From the NCBI GenBank assembly GCA_002633025.1, contig NMRB01001954.1:65629-129628 (forward strand): DNA of 64,000 nt. The letters are read 5' to 3'. The position numbers and the translations under genes are program-made. Positions 52,608-63,605 of the stretch are shown here, one piece after another (position 1 is the first letter of the stretch; every line of letters starts with the position of its first letter). Under the pieces are notes generated by a model that worked only from the letters and a program-made list of their open reading frames with translations, was not told the DNA's origin and made no database searches. The DNA is from Notospermus geniculatus. Lineage: Eukaryota > Nemertea > Pilidiophora > Heteronemertea > Lineidae.

Positions 52608-55600
52608 ATGTCGCTTTCAGGAGTCATGGATCCGATAAGTGGCTCAATTGAAGATTACAAAAATGTGCCGAAACAAGCATATTTCAGCCCATATTCGATG
52701 AACGGCGGGTTAGTAGGGCAAAAAGTGTCTTCTTCAAGTTGCCTGCAATGAAAAATGGCCAAGTCCAATGCATGACACAGCAATTTTCATGTGCATTCTT
52801 CTGCTGTCTCCTTCAGTCAGATAGGCTACTGTAACGCCAATAGAAAGCTAGATCTATATTCAGCTGATGGTGAGGAGACATCTGGTGACATTAGGCAGGC
52901 CTATTTGAAGTTCTTAGCATAGTAGCTGTCCTGAACTTGAATCTTGATTGACCAGTGGTCCAGCCCCTTTCGGAAGTCGGCCATTTCAGCGCTGAGGGTA
53001 AAAACAAATGGGAAAATGCATTAAGTTTTGCCAGAAATTGCAGAAATAACTGCCAGAAACGCCTGAAATTTGCGAGAAATGTGGTGATGGCCAAACCGTT
53101 GAGAAGTTAAGTCATGAAGTGTGAGAAAAAAATTGGATATCATCGGTAAATTTTTCTAGAAATTGGTGATTTTCTACACCTGAACAATAGGTGGATTAAC
53201 AGACACTTTAAACCTTCTATTGTTCAGTTGAAGAAAAATGCAGAAATCTTCCAAAATTGATCTTCCTGATCATCCTTTGCTGCTACTACTATTATTAACA
53301 CTTCACAGTGTTCAAAGGGTCCTATCATCGTATAAACAATTGTGTTTTTGTCTTTCAGGACTGTAGTTGCTGTGGCTGGTGATGATTTTTCTGTGATTGC
53401 ATCAGACATGAGGCTGAGTGAAGGATTTTCAATCCATTCCCGTGAATGTCCTAAAACATATGAGTTGTAAGTCATCACTGACCAAAACTAAAATTCCAAG
53501 TGTCTGCCATGAAGTATCAATACATGCAATACTCTGCCTGCAGATGTATTTTAGCCTGTGGGCCTCTTGTTGCATGTTGCATTCAGTTCCAACTGCAGAT
53601 GACTTTGTAAAGAATTTTTTAAAACATTTGAAAGAAACTTCTTCACATCTGTCAAAGGAACACTTTCCAGTCAAAAGAATTCCATTATCCCCATGTGAGT
53701 GAATTTAATTCCAAGATACAGAATAGCACAAAATTGACACACAAAATGATAATTAATAAGAGAGAAGTCAATCTCCAGAATTCACGAATTTTCGACTCCA
53801 ACCGGGGTCTTTTTCAAGTCGAACTTTACAATCTGAAACTCTAGAATTTAATTAATGTGTTTCATGCTGTTCTAAAGTTCTGTCCCTTTGGGTATAAATT
53901 TGTTACAGACAATTCTATTCATTATTATTTTCAGGACCAATTCAACTGTTCTAGGAAGCTGCGGTTTCCACGGCGATGTACTGACGGTCACAAAAATAAT
54001 CGAAGCCCGGTTAAAGATGTATGAGCATGAACACCATCACAAGATGTCGACGGGTGCCATTGCAGCCATGTTGTCTACCATGCTGTATTACAGACGTTTC
54101 TTTCCATATTATACTTATAATATTGTGGCTGGTATTGATGATGAGGGTAGGTGATGATTTGTGATAGATTACCTTGCCCTGTCCCCAATAAATGGGGGAG
54201 GGGGGTAGAAACATGACCATCCATTTGTAAGCCTGTTGTCTTTATACCTACTTTGTGATCACAGCAATAACAAACCATTTTCAAAGTCGTTTCAAATTCA
54301 TTGGTATTGGGGCACTAACATTGCTCTAGTGTCGAATTCTTTGGCCTGAATTATCTGGCAGACTGTTGTAGCCAGAGCATTTTTGTCCAGCTTATCCATT
54401 AAAGATAATGTATCACGGGTATTTTTGCGGGCCACGAAATTCATTGTTTATTTACAGTTTGTTTGTTTATGTCCAGGCTTTCTTTGTCTTAAGCCTAGTT
54501 TATACTTCGACGCACGACCATCGGCGTCCGACGCGCGATCAAAATCTGGACGCCGACCTAATGAAGTAGGCTTATGTCGGCGTACAGATTTTGATCGTGC
54601 GTCGGACGCCGATGGTCTTGCATCGAAGTATAAACTAGGCTTTATGAGTAATTTGTTGGTGGCATGCCTCTCTAGAAATTATGTTGATTCCAAAAGTATT
54701 CATTTTGGTGGGTCGGCATGTCCCAAAAGTCCAAAATAACATTAATGAATGTAAACATCCATGTTTACAAACATTGACTGTAAACAATAAAGTCGTGATA
54801 CATTATCTTTAAAATGATATTGGAACTGATGCAGTCGTCTTTTGATTCAGGGAAAGGATGTGTGTATAGTTTTGATCCCGTGGGTTCATATGAAAGGGAA
54901 TTCTACAGGGCTGGAGGATCTGCGTCATCTATGTTACAACCTCTTCTCGATAATCAGGTGTGTACCCGGTATTTTAGTGAGAGGCTCGGGAGTGGGTGGA
55001 GTATGTGACGGGCAACCAAAAGGTTGTGGGTTCGAATCCCATGGTATTGGGTGGAAGTCAATTTGGATCCCAAATATGTCAGATTGGTGCAATAGAAACA
55101 TCAGCGCCTGTCATCTCTGAGGTCCCGGGTTCGATTCCCAGTACGACCCCGGTACTCATGTGAAAGAGAGGGTGATGTTCTCTGACAGCGTAGGTTTCCT
55201 CTGGGTGCTCCGGTTTCCTCCTACACTACATAAAAATCGCCCAATATTTCTGAAGAGCCAGTAATGAGCCAAGTAGATCTCATGTTTCTCGACTCAATGT
55301 TTTACAAACCGAAATATGTGTTAAGTGCACAGCTGAAAGAGCGTTATATCAAGTTTCATATGTCATTATATTTAGTTCCAAACCAGTCAATTTGCATCAA
55401 GTCCTACAGGTCCCAAATGTGTAGAATGACATTACTTTCTATTCCCACATACATGTATTTCATTTTCAATCGTTTGTTTCAGATCGGATATAAAAACCAA
55501 GCTGGTGTAGAAAAGGTACCATTGACAAAAGAAAAAGCGACCGGTATCATCAAGGATGGGTTCATATCAGCTGCTGAGCGAGATATCTATACCGGGGACG

Positions 55601-55668
55601 GTGTTATCATTCATACAGTCACAAAAGATGGCGTTACTTCAGAAGTGTTTCCACTGAGAAGAGATTGA
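52608..55668 (+). CDS. PSMB1: Proteasome subunit beta type-1 (beta-6)
   Basis: Five exons: 52608-52708, 53359-53466, 53935-54146, 54851-54957 and 55483-55668 (TGA). They total 714 nt, 237 residues (human 241), with all phases closing (2, 2, 1, 0). It is a structural, non-catalytic beta-ring subunit of the 20S proteasome. Recognisable stretches in order are [17 protein letters not shown], the core strand [39 protein letters not shown], the strongly conserved [51 protein letters not shown], and [15 protein letters not shown] near the C terminus. The start is the first ATG after the shared promoter and gives a short propeptide-like leader, as in the family. Introns carry at least two TE-derived inverted-repeat insertions (53720-53850 and 54399-54812) and SINE pieces. 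A possible polyadenylation signal, attaaa, lies at 56195-56200. Confidence 0.97.
53720..53850. mobile_element. Half copy of the GACCCCGGTTGGGG MITE in PSMB1 intron
   Basis: tagcacaaaattgacacaca, aaatgat and gaagtcaatctccagaattc through aactttacaatctgaaactc match one arm of 9491-9720. The second arm is missing. Confidence 0.8.
54399..54812. mobile_element. TTAA-bounded MITE with an inner hairpin, in PSMB1 intron
   Basis: Outer: ttaa, agataatgtatcacg ... cgtgatacattatct, ttaa. Inside, 54494-54644 is a second foldback (gcctagtttatacttcgacg, accatcggcgtccgacgc and complement). The arrangement suggests one MITE inserted into another. Confidence 0.8.
55000..55250 (+). mobile_element. tRNA-derived SINE pieces
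   Basis: Two B-box-like sequences, gtgggttcgaatccc (55026-55040) and ccgggttcgattccc (55125-55139), are followed by gagagggtgatgttctctga and tgctccggtttcctcctaca. The tail motif also occurs at 44690-44740 and, in reverse complement, at 35175-35250 and 46145-46270. Confidence 0.65.
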
Positions 55669-56216
55669 GTGACTGGACCCCGGCTGTTTCATTGTGAGAG
55701 TACTGTACCCGAGTCCTCTCTGTACTGACAATTTCGAAGAGTCTCAGGACACTTGACTTTGAAGGCTTTTCATGGAAGTGCAAAACACTAAGTGCCGTTC
55801 AGCTGCACAATCGATATCTGACCTCACTTAGCCAGTGTTTTTGCCAGGAATTTTTTAAAGGGGGGGGGGGGGCAAAGAGAAAATTTGACAGAATTCTTGG
55901 TCGAAAACACAAATTTTGACTTTTTACCCCCTCTGGCGGGGACTGACTTAGCATTGTGCTTCATTGAAATTGACTGGGACATTATTTGGGCAACCCTTTC
56001 CATGGATTGTGAAGATACGTACCACCAATATTGGTGGGGAGGTACCACTGCTATAATGACTGGGCCAGTAAAATGTACTGGTGTGGAAAATGTGCTGAAG
56101 AATTCGAGACAACAGATTTTGTATCATTGTATAATACCTGTAATGGTAGCAGTCTGAAAAACACCCTTGTTATATTTGAAATGGAGTAAAGCGTATTAAA
56201 ATAGAATGTTTTCCAA

Positions 56217-56340
56217 TATATCTGCAAGTCTTTCAGTTGTTGAGTGAATATATCTGCAAGTCTTTCAGTTGTTTAGTGAATATATCTGCAAGTCTTTCAG
56301 TTGTTGAGTGAATATATCTGCAAGTCTTTAGTCACTGAGT
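56217..56340. repeat. 30-bp tandem repeat
   Basis: Four copies of atatctgcaagtctttcagt, tgttgagtga, downstream of PSMB1. The last copy is truncated. Confidence 0.9.
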
Positions 56341-56699
56341 GGTAAGGCTCCATCCTGTCCCCTTACAAGAAGTTCTCTGTGGAGATCTCTCTGTGTTAGA
56401 CTGAAGTTGGCCACCAAAAACCCAAGATGGAATTAACGTGTGATGGTCTTGTCCAACAGTGGTTTTGATTCACTGGTCAGACTCGGATCAAGGATGATCT
56501 CATCCACCAGATAGCTCTGGAATGATGGATTTCATTGCCAATAGGTGGCAGCAGCAGAGGCTTGCTTTCTCTGGTTTCGGGAGAGGAAAGAAGGGCAAAG
56601 TAGGGGAATCACATACAGATCCATTGCTCCTGCCTGCACAACAAACAAATCTTTTAGTAAGAAATTGACAGAGGACTGCAACCTGAATGATTTTCAAAT

Positions 56700-56879
56700 T
56701 ACAGTGGAACCTCTATTAAGGACACCTCTGGGACTGACAAACGATGTCCTTAATTGAGAGGTGTCCTGATTATGGAGGTTGAAATGAATAGAAATGACCA
56801 GTTTGGGACTGAACATTGGTGTCCTGTTTAGAGAGGTGTCCTCCTGGCAGAGGTGTTCGTTAAGGGAGGTTCCACTGTA
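56700..56879. mobile_element. TA-bounded CAGTGGAACCTC MITE, best copy
   Basis: ta, cagtggaacctctattaagg ... gagaggtgtcctcctggcag and ggaggttccactg, ta. The TA duplication and the CAGTGGAACC end fit pogo/Tc1-type non-autonomous elements. Confidence 0.75.
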
Positions 56880-57389
56880 TTTCTACCGCAGCGACACCTA
56901 CCGTAATCTACATGTTGGTGTATGGTGGTGATAAAATTTCCTTTTGACGAGTCGCAGAAATCAGTACTTTCTACACCTCTCAATGAGGGGGTCGCCACTT
57001 CTCCACGGAAAGATGTCGCTGCGACCAAATCAGGCCTTTTCATTGTCTTCAGGACGTCATCTCCGTGGCAATGTGCGGTGCGAGCATGAAGCCACAACGT
57101 CACGGTAGTGTGACGTTGACGTTCTGTACAACGTCACAGTGGAAAAGTGGATACGGTCGCAGCGCCATCAAATGGTAGAAAAAATTAGGCGACCTCCTCA
57201 TTGAGGATAGCATTTGTCTATCCTGAGGGAGTCCTCAACATGGAGGTTCCACTGTACTTTGAATATGTACATAAATAAAGGAGGGTAATCAGTGAGACAG
57301 AAACCATACTTATTTCCATAATCCCACCTTTATTGATAAAAACAACAACATAATTTGCAAGCGACCTTTGATTTCCACATGAAACGTCT

Positions 57390-58760
57390 CCTGCATGCAC
57401 AAGCTATTATTAGTAAACGGTCTATGCAAGATCACGCTCTTCCATTACGGATTACTTGCAAGCCTATTCACAGGAAAAATAGACAGACAGGAGTCTAATA
57501 TACATGTATTGTTAATATGGTTGACTGTCAATCCAAGAAGATCATGTCCAGGACCATGTTCTTCCATCGCGGAATACTTACCAGTACAAGTCTGTGCATA
57601 GGAAGGATAGACAGATAGAATGCCCAATGTATAGAGGCCATGCACGCGACGGCATCAGCCCACGTGCTGCGATGTGACGCCATGTTGGATGGAACTTTTT
57701 GATATTCTGACGCAGCGCATTTTCCATCCAACTCGTGGCGGCATACCCACTGATGACATCATTGATGACGTCAGTGCATAGCCTCTATTGTGGCATCACT
57801 GTCTATTCAATTCAAGATCATGTCGAGGCATGCCAGGATCAAGTCTTTCCATTTCAGAGCACTTGCGAGTCTAAACACAGGAAGGCTAGTTAGATAGGAG
57901 TCCAATATTGTATTGTTATAGGACTGTCTATTCAAGAAGATTGTGTCTATGTTCTTCACCACCAAGTACTTGCAACCCCACACAGGAAGGATACAAGTTC
58001 AATGCATTGTTATACTTGTAGCTATCCAAAAAACAGCACAAAAACGACACCTCTGGGATCTCTTCTACATAGCGCCTGAGGAAGACCCCGATTGGGGTCA
58101 AAAATTTGCAAAATATTCGGAGACGCCTTTCCGATTTATTGTTGTAGCAGTGGCTATTCCATCACTGAGTGCTTGCAAGTCTTCACACAGGAAGGATGGA
58201 CAGATAGGAATCTAATATACATGTATTGATATAGGAGTGTCAAGCCAAGAAGATCATGTCAAGGACCATGTTCTTCCATCACAGAGTACTTACAAGTCTA
58301 TGCATAGGAAGGATAGACAGATAGAATGTCAAATATTGTTGCATCACTGTCTATTCAAGATCATATCCAGGCACGCCAGGATCACGTCCTTCCATTTCAG
58401 AGCACTTGCAAGTCTAAACACAGGAAGGATAGTTGGATAGGAGTCCAATATTGTATTGTTATAGGATTGTATAGGATTCTTGCAAGTCTTCAAACAGGAA
58501 GGACAGATAGATCGAGTCTAACATGTTGTTATAGCAGTGTCCATTCAAGAAGACCACGACAAGTTTCTTCCATTACTAAATACTTGCAAGTCTAAACAGA
58601 GGATACGAGATACATAGGATGCATAATACGTATGCTAACACAGCACTATCTATCCAAGAAAACTATGCCTACATGTAGCATCAAGCTCTCCCATTACCAC
58701 ATACTTGCAAGAATACATATGCATAGGAAGGACAGATTGTTTACAAGCCTGAAAATAGTG
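57390..58760. repeat. Degenerate array of about 120-140-bp units
   Basis: Eight to ten diverged units share tactta/cttgcaagtct, cacaggaaggatagacagat, aggagtccaatattgtattg and ttcaagaagatcatgtc. The GACCCCGGTTGGGG MITE piece (58075-58125) interrupts it. Intergenic between PSMB1 and EDF1. Confidence 0.75.
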
Positions 58761-59418
58761 TTTTTTTGGCACCTGACAAAGTGGCAGTCAGTTTGTTTTG
58801 TGCCAGACACTTGGGATTTACTACCTGACATAATGGATTATCTATGTTTAATGTACAGACTTGGAATTGGTGCCTGACATTATGTCAGGCAGCAACTGCC
58901 TGGTGCCTGACAAATGGCAGTTCGGTGCCGGACAATGTCCTTGTCCATCCGCATATTTTCAGGCTTGCGATGTACATGTATATATTGTTAGAATATGGTC
59001 TGTCCAAGAAAATAGTGTCCAGGATCTAACTTGATTATTACCAGATACTCGCTAAAAACAGATCTTTGGGAAGAGGTAGTAGTACCAATATAGAGCTGAT
59101 TTATATTTTAAAATTTAATTAACTCGGTGACCAAGACAAGACATTAGACAAAGCTGGTTCGGAGGAGGCAGAAATTCTTTCCAAAGAATGTCAGATGGTG
59201 GGAGGGGCCTAATCATTGTTATGATGGCCCTATCATCTTGGTTTTCGACGGAGATTTCATGCGTACACACTTATCTGGTAGGCAAACTCAAACACTTGAT
59301 TGGTCACAAGACACTTATTTGCCTACCAGAAATTTGCACGGATGAGTTGCCAAGAAATCCAAGATGACCGGGCCCCATCAAAACAATGAATAGAAATGGC
59401 CCTCGTACACCCTGGAGT

Positions 59419-59793
59419 AAACTCCCTACACAGTTGTGTACCGTGCCCCCTTGGTTAACCGGCTCTCCACAACTGCTTCACTTCGTAAAAATCGCCGCGT
59501 TTGGTCAACAGATGGCGTTGAGAGAGTCGACCAATGAGAGCACCAAGCAACCTGTAAACAAGCTGGCCTGAGACACTTTATCATTGGCTGAGTGGATGGT
59601 AGCCATGGTAGTACATGAACATCCGTTGCCAAGGGGCCAAAGAGTTCTGAAAGCGTGTTGATAGGCTATAAAACTTGCGCCAGGCCCTGACGCCATCTGG
59701 TGACCAAACACGGCGATTTCCATGAAGTGAAGCAGTTGTGGAGAGCGAGTGAACCGAAGGGGCACGACTCACAACTGCGTACAGAGTTTAACC
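59419..59793. mobile_element. TA-bounded MITE, copy 2 of a pair
   Basis: ta, aactccctacacagttgtg ... cacaactgcgtacagagtt, ta. Same orientation and clear similarity throughout to 31211-31598, for example ggtcaacagatggcgttgag and gaagtgaagcagttgtggag. Confidence 0.85.
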
Positions 59794-60254
59794 CTGGAGT
59801 ATCAAAAGTGGAATCGGACATGTCCATTTCTTCCTTATAAAGCTATCGCCAAAGATTATCAGTACAAGTTCTTAATGATGCAATTCTGAATGGAAGTCAA
59901 TACAGATTTATCATTGCAATTTCCGTATGCAACAATGCACCTGGCATATGATGCATTATTGCATATTCACTGCATCATGTTGCGCATGTAAATGAACAGC
60001 TTGCACAAACATACCGGTAGCATAAGACAAACAGTTCACATGTATAGTAGAGCACAGCGAAAGGACAGATGTTTTTTGTGACACATTCAAATTGCAATAT
60101 CACGAGTTGAAGAATTGAAATCCGATGACCTAAACGTGGCAGAAAATTCCCTGAACCGCAACCGAATGGAATTGGAACCAAAATTACAAATCGTACAATG
60201 AAAAAAATTCTTTATCCACCATAATGAAAATGAAATTACCCAAAGAACGAGAAA

Positions 60255-60478
60255 GCACAAAATTTGACACACAAAATGATAAATATCAAGAAGTCAACTT
60301 CCAGAATCTTGCGAATTTTCGACCCCAACCGGGTTCTTCCTCAGGCACTTTTCAGTTGGAGAGACCAGAAAAGACTGAGCTGAATTTGCGATTCAGCTCA
60401 GTCTTTTCTGGTCTCTCCAACTGAAAAGTGCCTGAGATTTGCAAGATTCTGGAAGTTGACTTCTTGATATTTATCATA
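60255..60478. mobile_element. Hairpin MITE, GACCCCGGTTGGGG family
   Basis: agcacaaaatttgacacaca, aaatgat, aagaagtcaacttccagaat ... gcacttttcagttggagaga pairs with its complement around 60384-60393. The left arm is longer than the right. Confidence 0.8.
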
Positions 60479-60785
60479 ATGAAATTACCAGTACCAAAAC
60501 AAAGAGATGAACAGTATGAGCCAGATCGGGAGGGCCTAGATCATAAGTACCTATCAAAGACCGACTGATTTTTAAATAAACTGTACTCAAACTTATCAAA
60601 ATGAACTTAAATTTTTAAACAGGACCATGAAATGTGTTAAAACTGCTATAATAATAAGTACCTCATCTCAACATGCTTTTGTTCCCGGAATTTCACTTAG
60701 ACTTTGCCAAAATGGTGTCTGTAGGTAAACAATTTCAAATTTTTTTTAGCACTAGATCATGTACACTGGGAAGAACAGCGATGAA

Positions 60786-61214
60786 TACAGTAGAAAACGC
60801 TTAAGTCAGAGACGCGCAAGTCGGAAAATCGCCCATCTCGGATGGCTTCGAGAAGTCCCGATTTTTTAAAACGTTATTCCAATAAAATATAATCGCGCAA
60901 GTCGGGCACTACAAGTCGGATTTTCAGCTATCTCAGATGAAATGCCCAGGTCCCTTCTAATGCATTTCCAATAAAAATCCATCGTGCAAGTCAGATCGCG
61001 CCTCACTACTCTTCAGTTCATGTTGGTTTATTCATGGTTGAGCTTTGGATCCATTTCCATCGCGGCCGTTTTGCCCTTCCTCAAGCCAGAAGTCGAATTT
61101 TTGTCCGACTTTCACACAACTCGGATATTATCCGACTTACACAAGACAGATTTCTTCTAAGTTGGATGAAATTGTCTGGTCCACTTGAATCCGACTTATG
61201 CGTTTTCTACTGTA
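60786..61214. mobile_element. TA-bounded MITE (cagtagaaaacgc)
   Basis: ta, cagtagaaaacgcttaagtc ... cgacttatgcgttttctactg, ta. The interior has many cgcaagtcgg / ccgactta motifs. Pogo/Tigger-like by end sequence and TA duplication. Confidence 0.8.
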
Positions 61215-61502
61215 TCTAAAAATTTGCCATCAACAGGTCAGCCCCTACTCCCATGCTAAGCAATTTAACCTCACAAATCGGCCAAAGTGAGCAATCCCCT
61301 ATCGCAACAAGGATGGAGCATACTTCAATATGTGCATGACGTATACTCATAAATAAAAACAACTCTGTTTTCGCATGTGCTATCTGTCGATATAATGTCT
61401 GTAACAGAATGATGCCATCATCAAAAGTTTATATTCCAAAATATCATGAAACGGGCGTGCAATATCTCTGCATTTGCCAATGACATCACTTCTCTTCTCA
61501 TT

Positions 61503-63213
61503 TCATTTTGATTTCGGGTTTTTGGGACCGAGCGGTTCACCAATTGACCTCCCACGTAACTTCACACCTGGAAAAAAGAGAAAGAAGTTACTGTAGGACC
61601 GGTATTTTTAGCATCCCTTTAAAGGAGTTAGACGCCAAAGTTGTAAACAAGCTGGTTTGTTTACAAACATGGTCGGCAAACTAGTTTTATTCCTTCGTGC
61701 AGGTGGCAGCTCCAGTAGCGCCCCGTGATCGTTAGACTGGTTCCCGGTCCGATGCAACTCACTCACGATATTCACGTCAGTACATATCACCGACAATAGG
61801 TGGCAGCACCGCAGGCGTCGCGTGGATAGAGAACCAGTGAGTGAGTGTTTACAACTTGGACGTCCAGCTCCTTTAAGTTAGCGATAGGCCAGACACGAAG
61901 ATTACGCGTCCAATAAACTTCGCGATTGGGTGATCAATGCAACTGCTTCATACATGTAGGAAAGACCAGCTTTGCTCTTCCCAGTTACTGAGTGCCCTGG
62001 TGCTCTTCCCAGTTACTGAGTGCCCTGGTGCTCTTCCCAGTTACTGAGTGCCCTGGTGCTCTTCCCAGTTACTGAGTGCCATAGTAATAATTTCCTGTTT
62101 GACCTATACTGCCCCACGGAGAGCTTGGTTGATGAATCATTCGTTTTTGTTTTATTTAGGCCCTAGTCGAGTGTTCCCTGCAGGCGGCTGGTTCACGTTT
62201 CTTTCATAAACCAGGAACTGTTATGACATGTTGGATAAATTCAGCATCCAGAGAATGACAGGCCAGATGCAAAAGTCAGGAAAATAAATGGCACGCGAAC
62301 AATTAGGGTCGTACAGTAGCTCACAGTGGATTTTCGTGTGCGACCCTGATGCATTACTGATGTGATGCCATGGTTGGGTCACGATGTCATGGACCAGAAA
62401 ACCGGTCTGTAGTAGCGACTTCACTGAGGCAGTCCTACATCCAGTCGTGAGGATCCCATCCATGAACACAGGTGCAGGAGAGTAGGACTAAAGATATTGG
62501 TTGTACATACCCAAGACACGCTCCAACTTGCTCATGATCTGATTATTTGGGATTGCTCGGCCTGCCTCGTAATCGTTCACCACCTGCGGTTTCTCGTTTA
62601 TTTTCTGCAAGGAGAGTTCCAAGAGATTTCAGCTTGGCTATGATCAATAATAAGGAATCAGCGATCTGCTGCATAATACATTTACCCGGTACCAGTGTTT
62701 CCGCCAGAGGGGGGGGATGGGGGGATGAATCCCCTCCTCAAAAATTTCAAGGAGGGGATATCCCCCCTCAGGTTTGCAGACTAACCTTTTTCAAATATCA
62801 CTATTTTCACTTCAGTAGTGTTTTTCTTTAATTTGTCACATTTCAAATGCAATTTTCATGCAGAAGGAAGACTAATTTTGCATTTTGGAGTGTAAAAAAT
62901 GACTCTGGAGGCCATTTTTAACCAAAAAACACCCAAAAAAATTTTTGAAAAAAACATTTTTTTTTTAAATATTTTTTTTCTCCCCCCCCCCTCCTTGACA
63001 ATCCTGGCGGAAACCCTGTTTACATTTTAAAATTTACCCAAATGATACTTTAACTTACAGTAGCCAAGTCCTTCTGCGTCATTTTGAGTTCCGCTCTTCG
63101 TCTCTGAATGACCTGTGCAGCACTCCGGCTGACATGCTCGTGGTGAAGTTCCTCGGTCTCTCGGTCCAGAGCCGCTGTGTCCTTATTGGAAGTGTGCTGC
63201 GTATTTTTCTGAG
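61503..63213 (-). CDS. EDF1: Endothelial differentiation-related factor 1 / multiprotein bridging factor 1 (5' partial)
   Basis: Three exons: 63059-63213, 62511-62604 and 61503-61567 (TGA). They give about 104 residues of a protein that is about 148 long in human; the N-terminal exon(s) are off the right edge. MBF1/EDF1 bridges DNA-binding activators to TBP and also binds collided ribosomes. Visible landmarks are [13 protein letters not shown], then the Cro/C1-type helix-turn-helix: [42 protein letters not shown] and LERVLGVKLRG, ending in a Lys-rich tail PKNPKSK. Phases are 0 and 1 and both close. [12 protein letters not shown] departs from the usual TLEVGKVIQQGR, so the first helix is somewhat diverged. 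The first intron contains inverted-repeat element 62690-63020; the second contains a TTAA-bounded element (61619-61876) and a 28-bp tandem repeat. Confidence 0.94.
61619..61876. mobile_element. TTAA-bounded MITE in EDF1 intron
   Basis: ttaa, aggagttagacgcc ... ggacgtccagctcct, ttaa, with partly paired arms (aaagttgtaaacaa against gtgtttacaactt). Confidence 0.7.
61976..62090. repeat. 28-bp tandem repeat in EDF1 intron
   Basis: Four copies of gctcttcccagttactgagt, gccctggt, nearly identical. Intronic. Confidence 0.9.
62690..63020. mobile_element. Inverted-repeat element (tttccgccagaggggg)
   Basis: gtgtttccgccagaggggg at the left and ctccttgacaatcctggcgg, aaaccctg at the right. Similar motifs occur at 55838-55875 and 27957-28642. 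Lies directly downstream of EDF1 exon 63059-63213. Confidence 0.65.
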
Positions 63214-63274
63214 CTGAAACTGATGTTTAACACAATATTAGGCCTTATTCATAGTCAAGAAACAAGGCCCGTGT

Positions 63275-63605
63275 TAAATCTAGGCTGTGTTAGAGTGGCG
63301 GCACGTCATGCTCCTAAAAGAGGGTGCCACTGTGCCCTTTTTTAACCCCCTTGGCGCCATGCCCCTAAAAAAATTTTTTTTAAAGGTTTTATTTTAGTAC
63401 CCCCAGACCCTCTGTCATGGTCCCATTTGGTCATACATGTACCACCTTAGATACTGGCTTAAATTGGCTGTTGACTGGAGTTATAGGGACATTTTTAACT
63501 CACAAGCTTCTCAAATTCTGTTAGTAGAAATGTCGCAAATGAAAAGTGCCCTTTTCACAAAGTTTGCACCGTGCCCTTCTGAAATCCTAGAATTAACACT
63601 GAAGG
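63275..63605. mobile_element. Decayed inverted-repeat element (gtgttaaatctagg)
   Basis: gtgttaaatctaggctgtg at the left and cctagaattaacact at the right. The interior has ggtgccactgtgccctttt, also found near 34070-34095. Confidence 0.55.

Noticed and set aside
54383-54739. 118-codon ORF in PSMB1 intron 3
   Set aside because: It covers a TTAA-bounded MITE with an inner hairpin; no homology and not spliced to PSMB1 exons.
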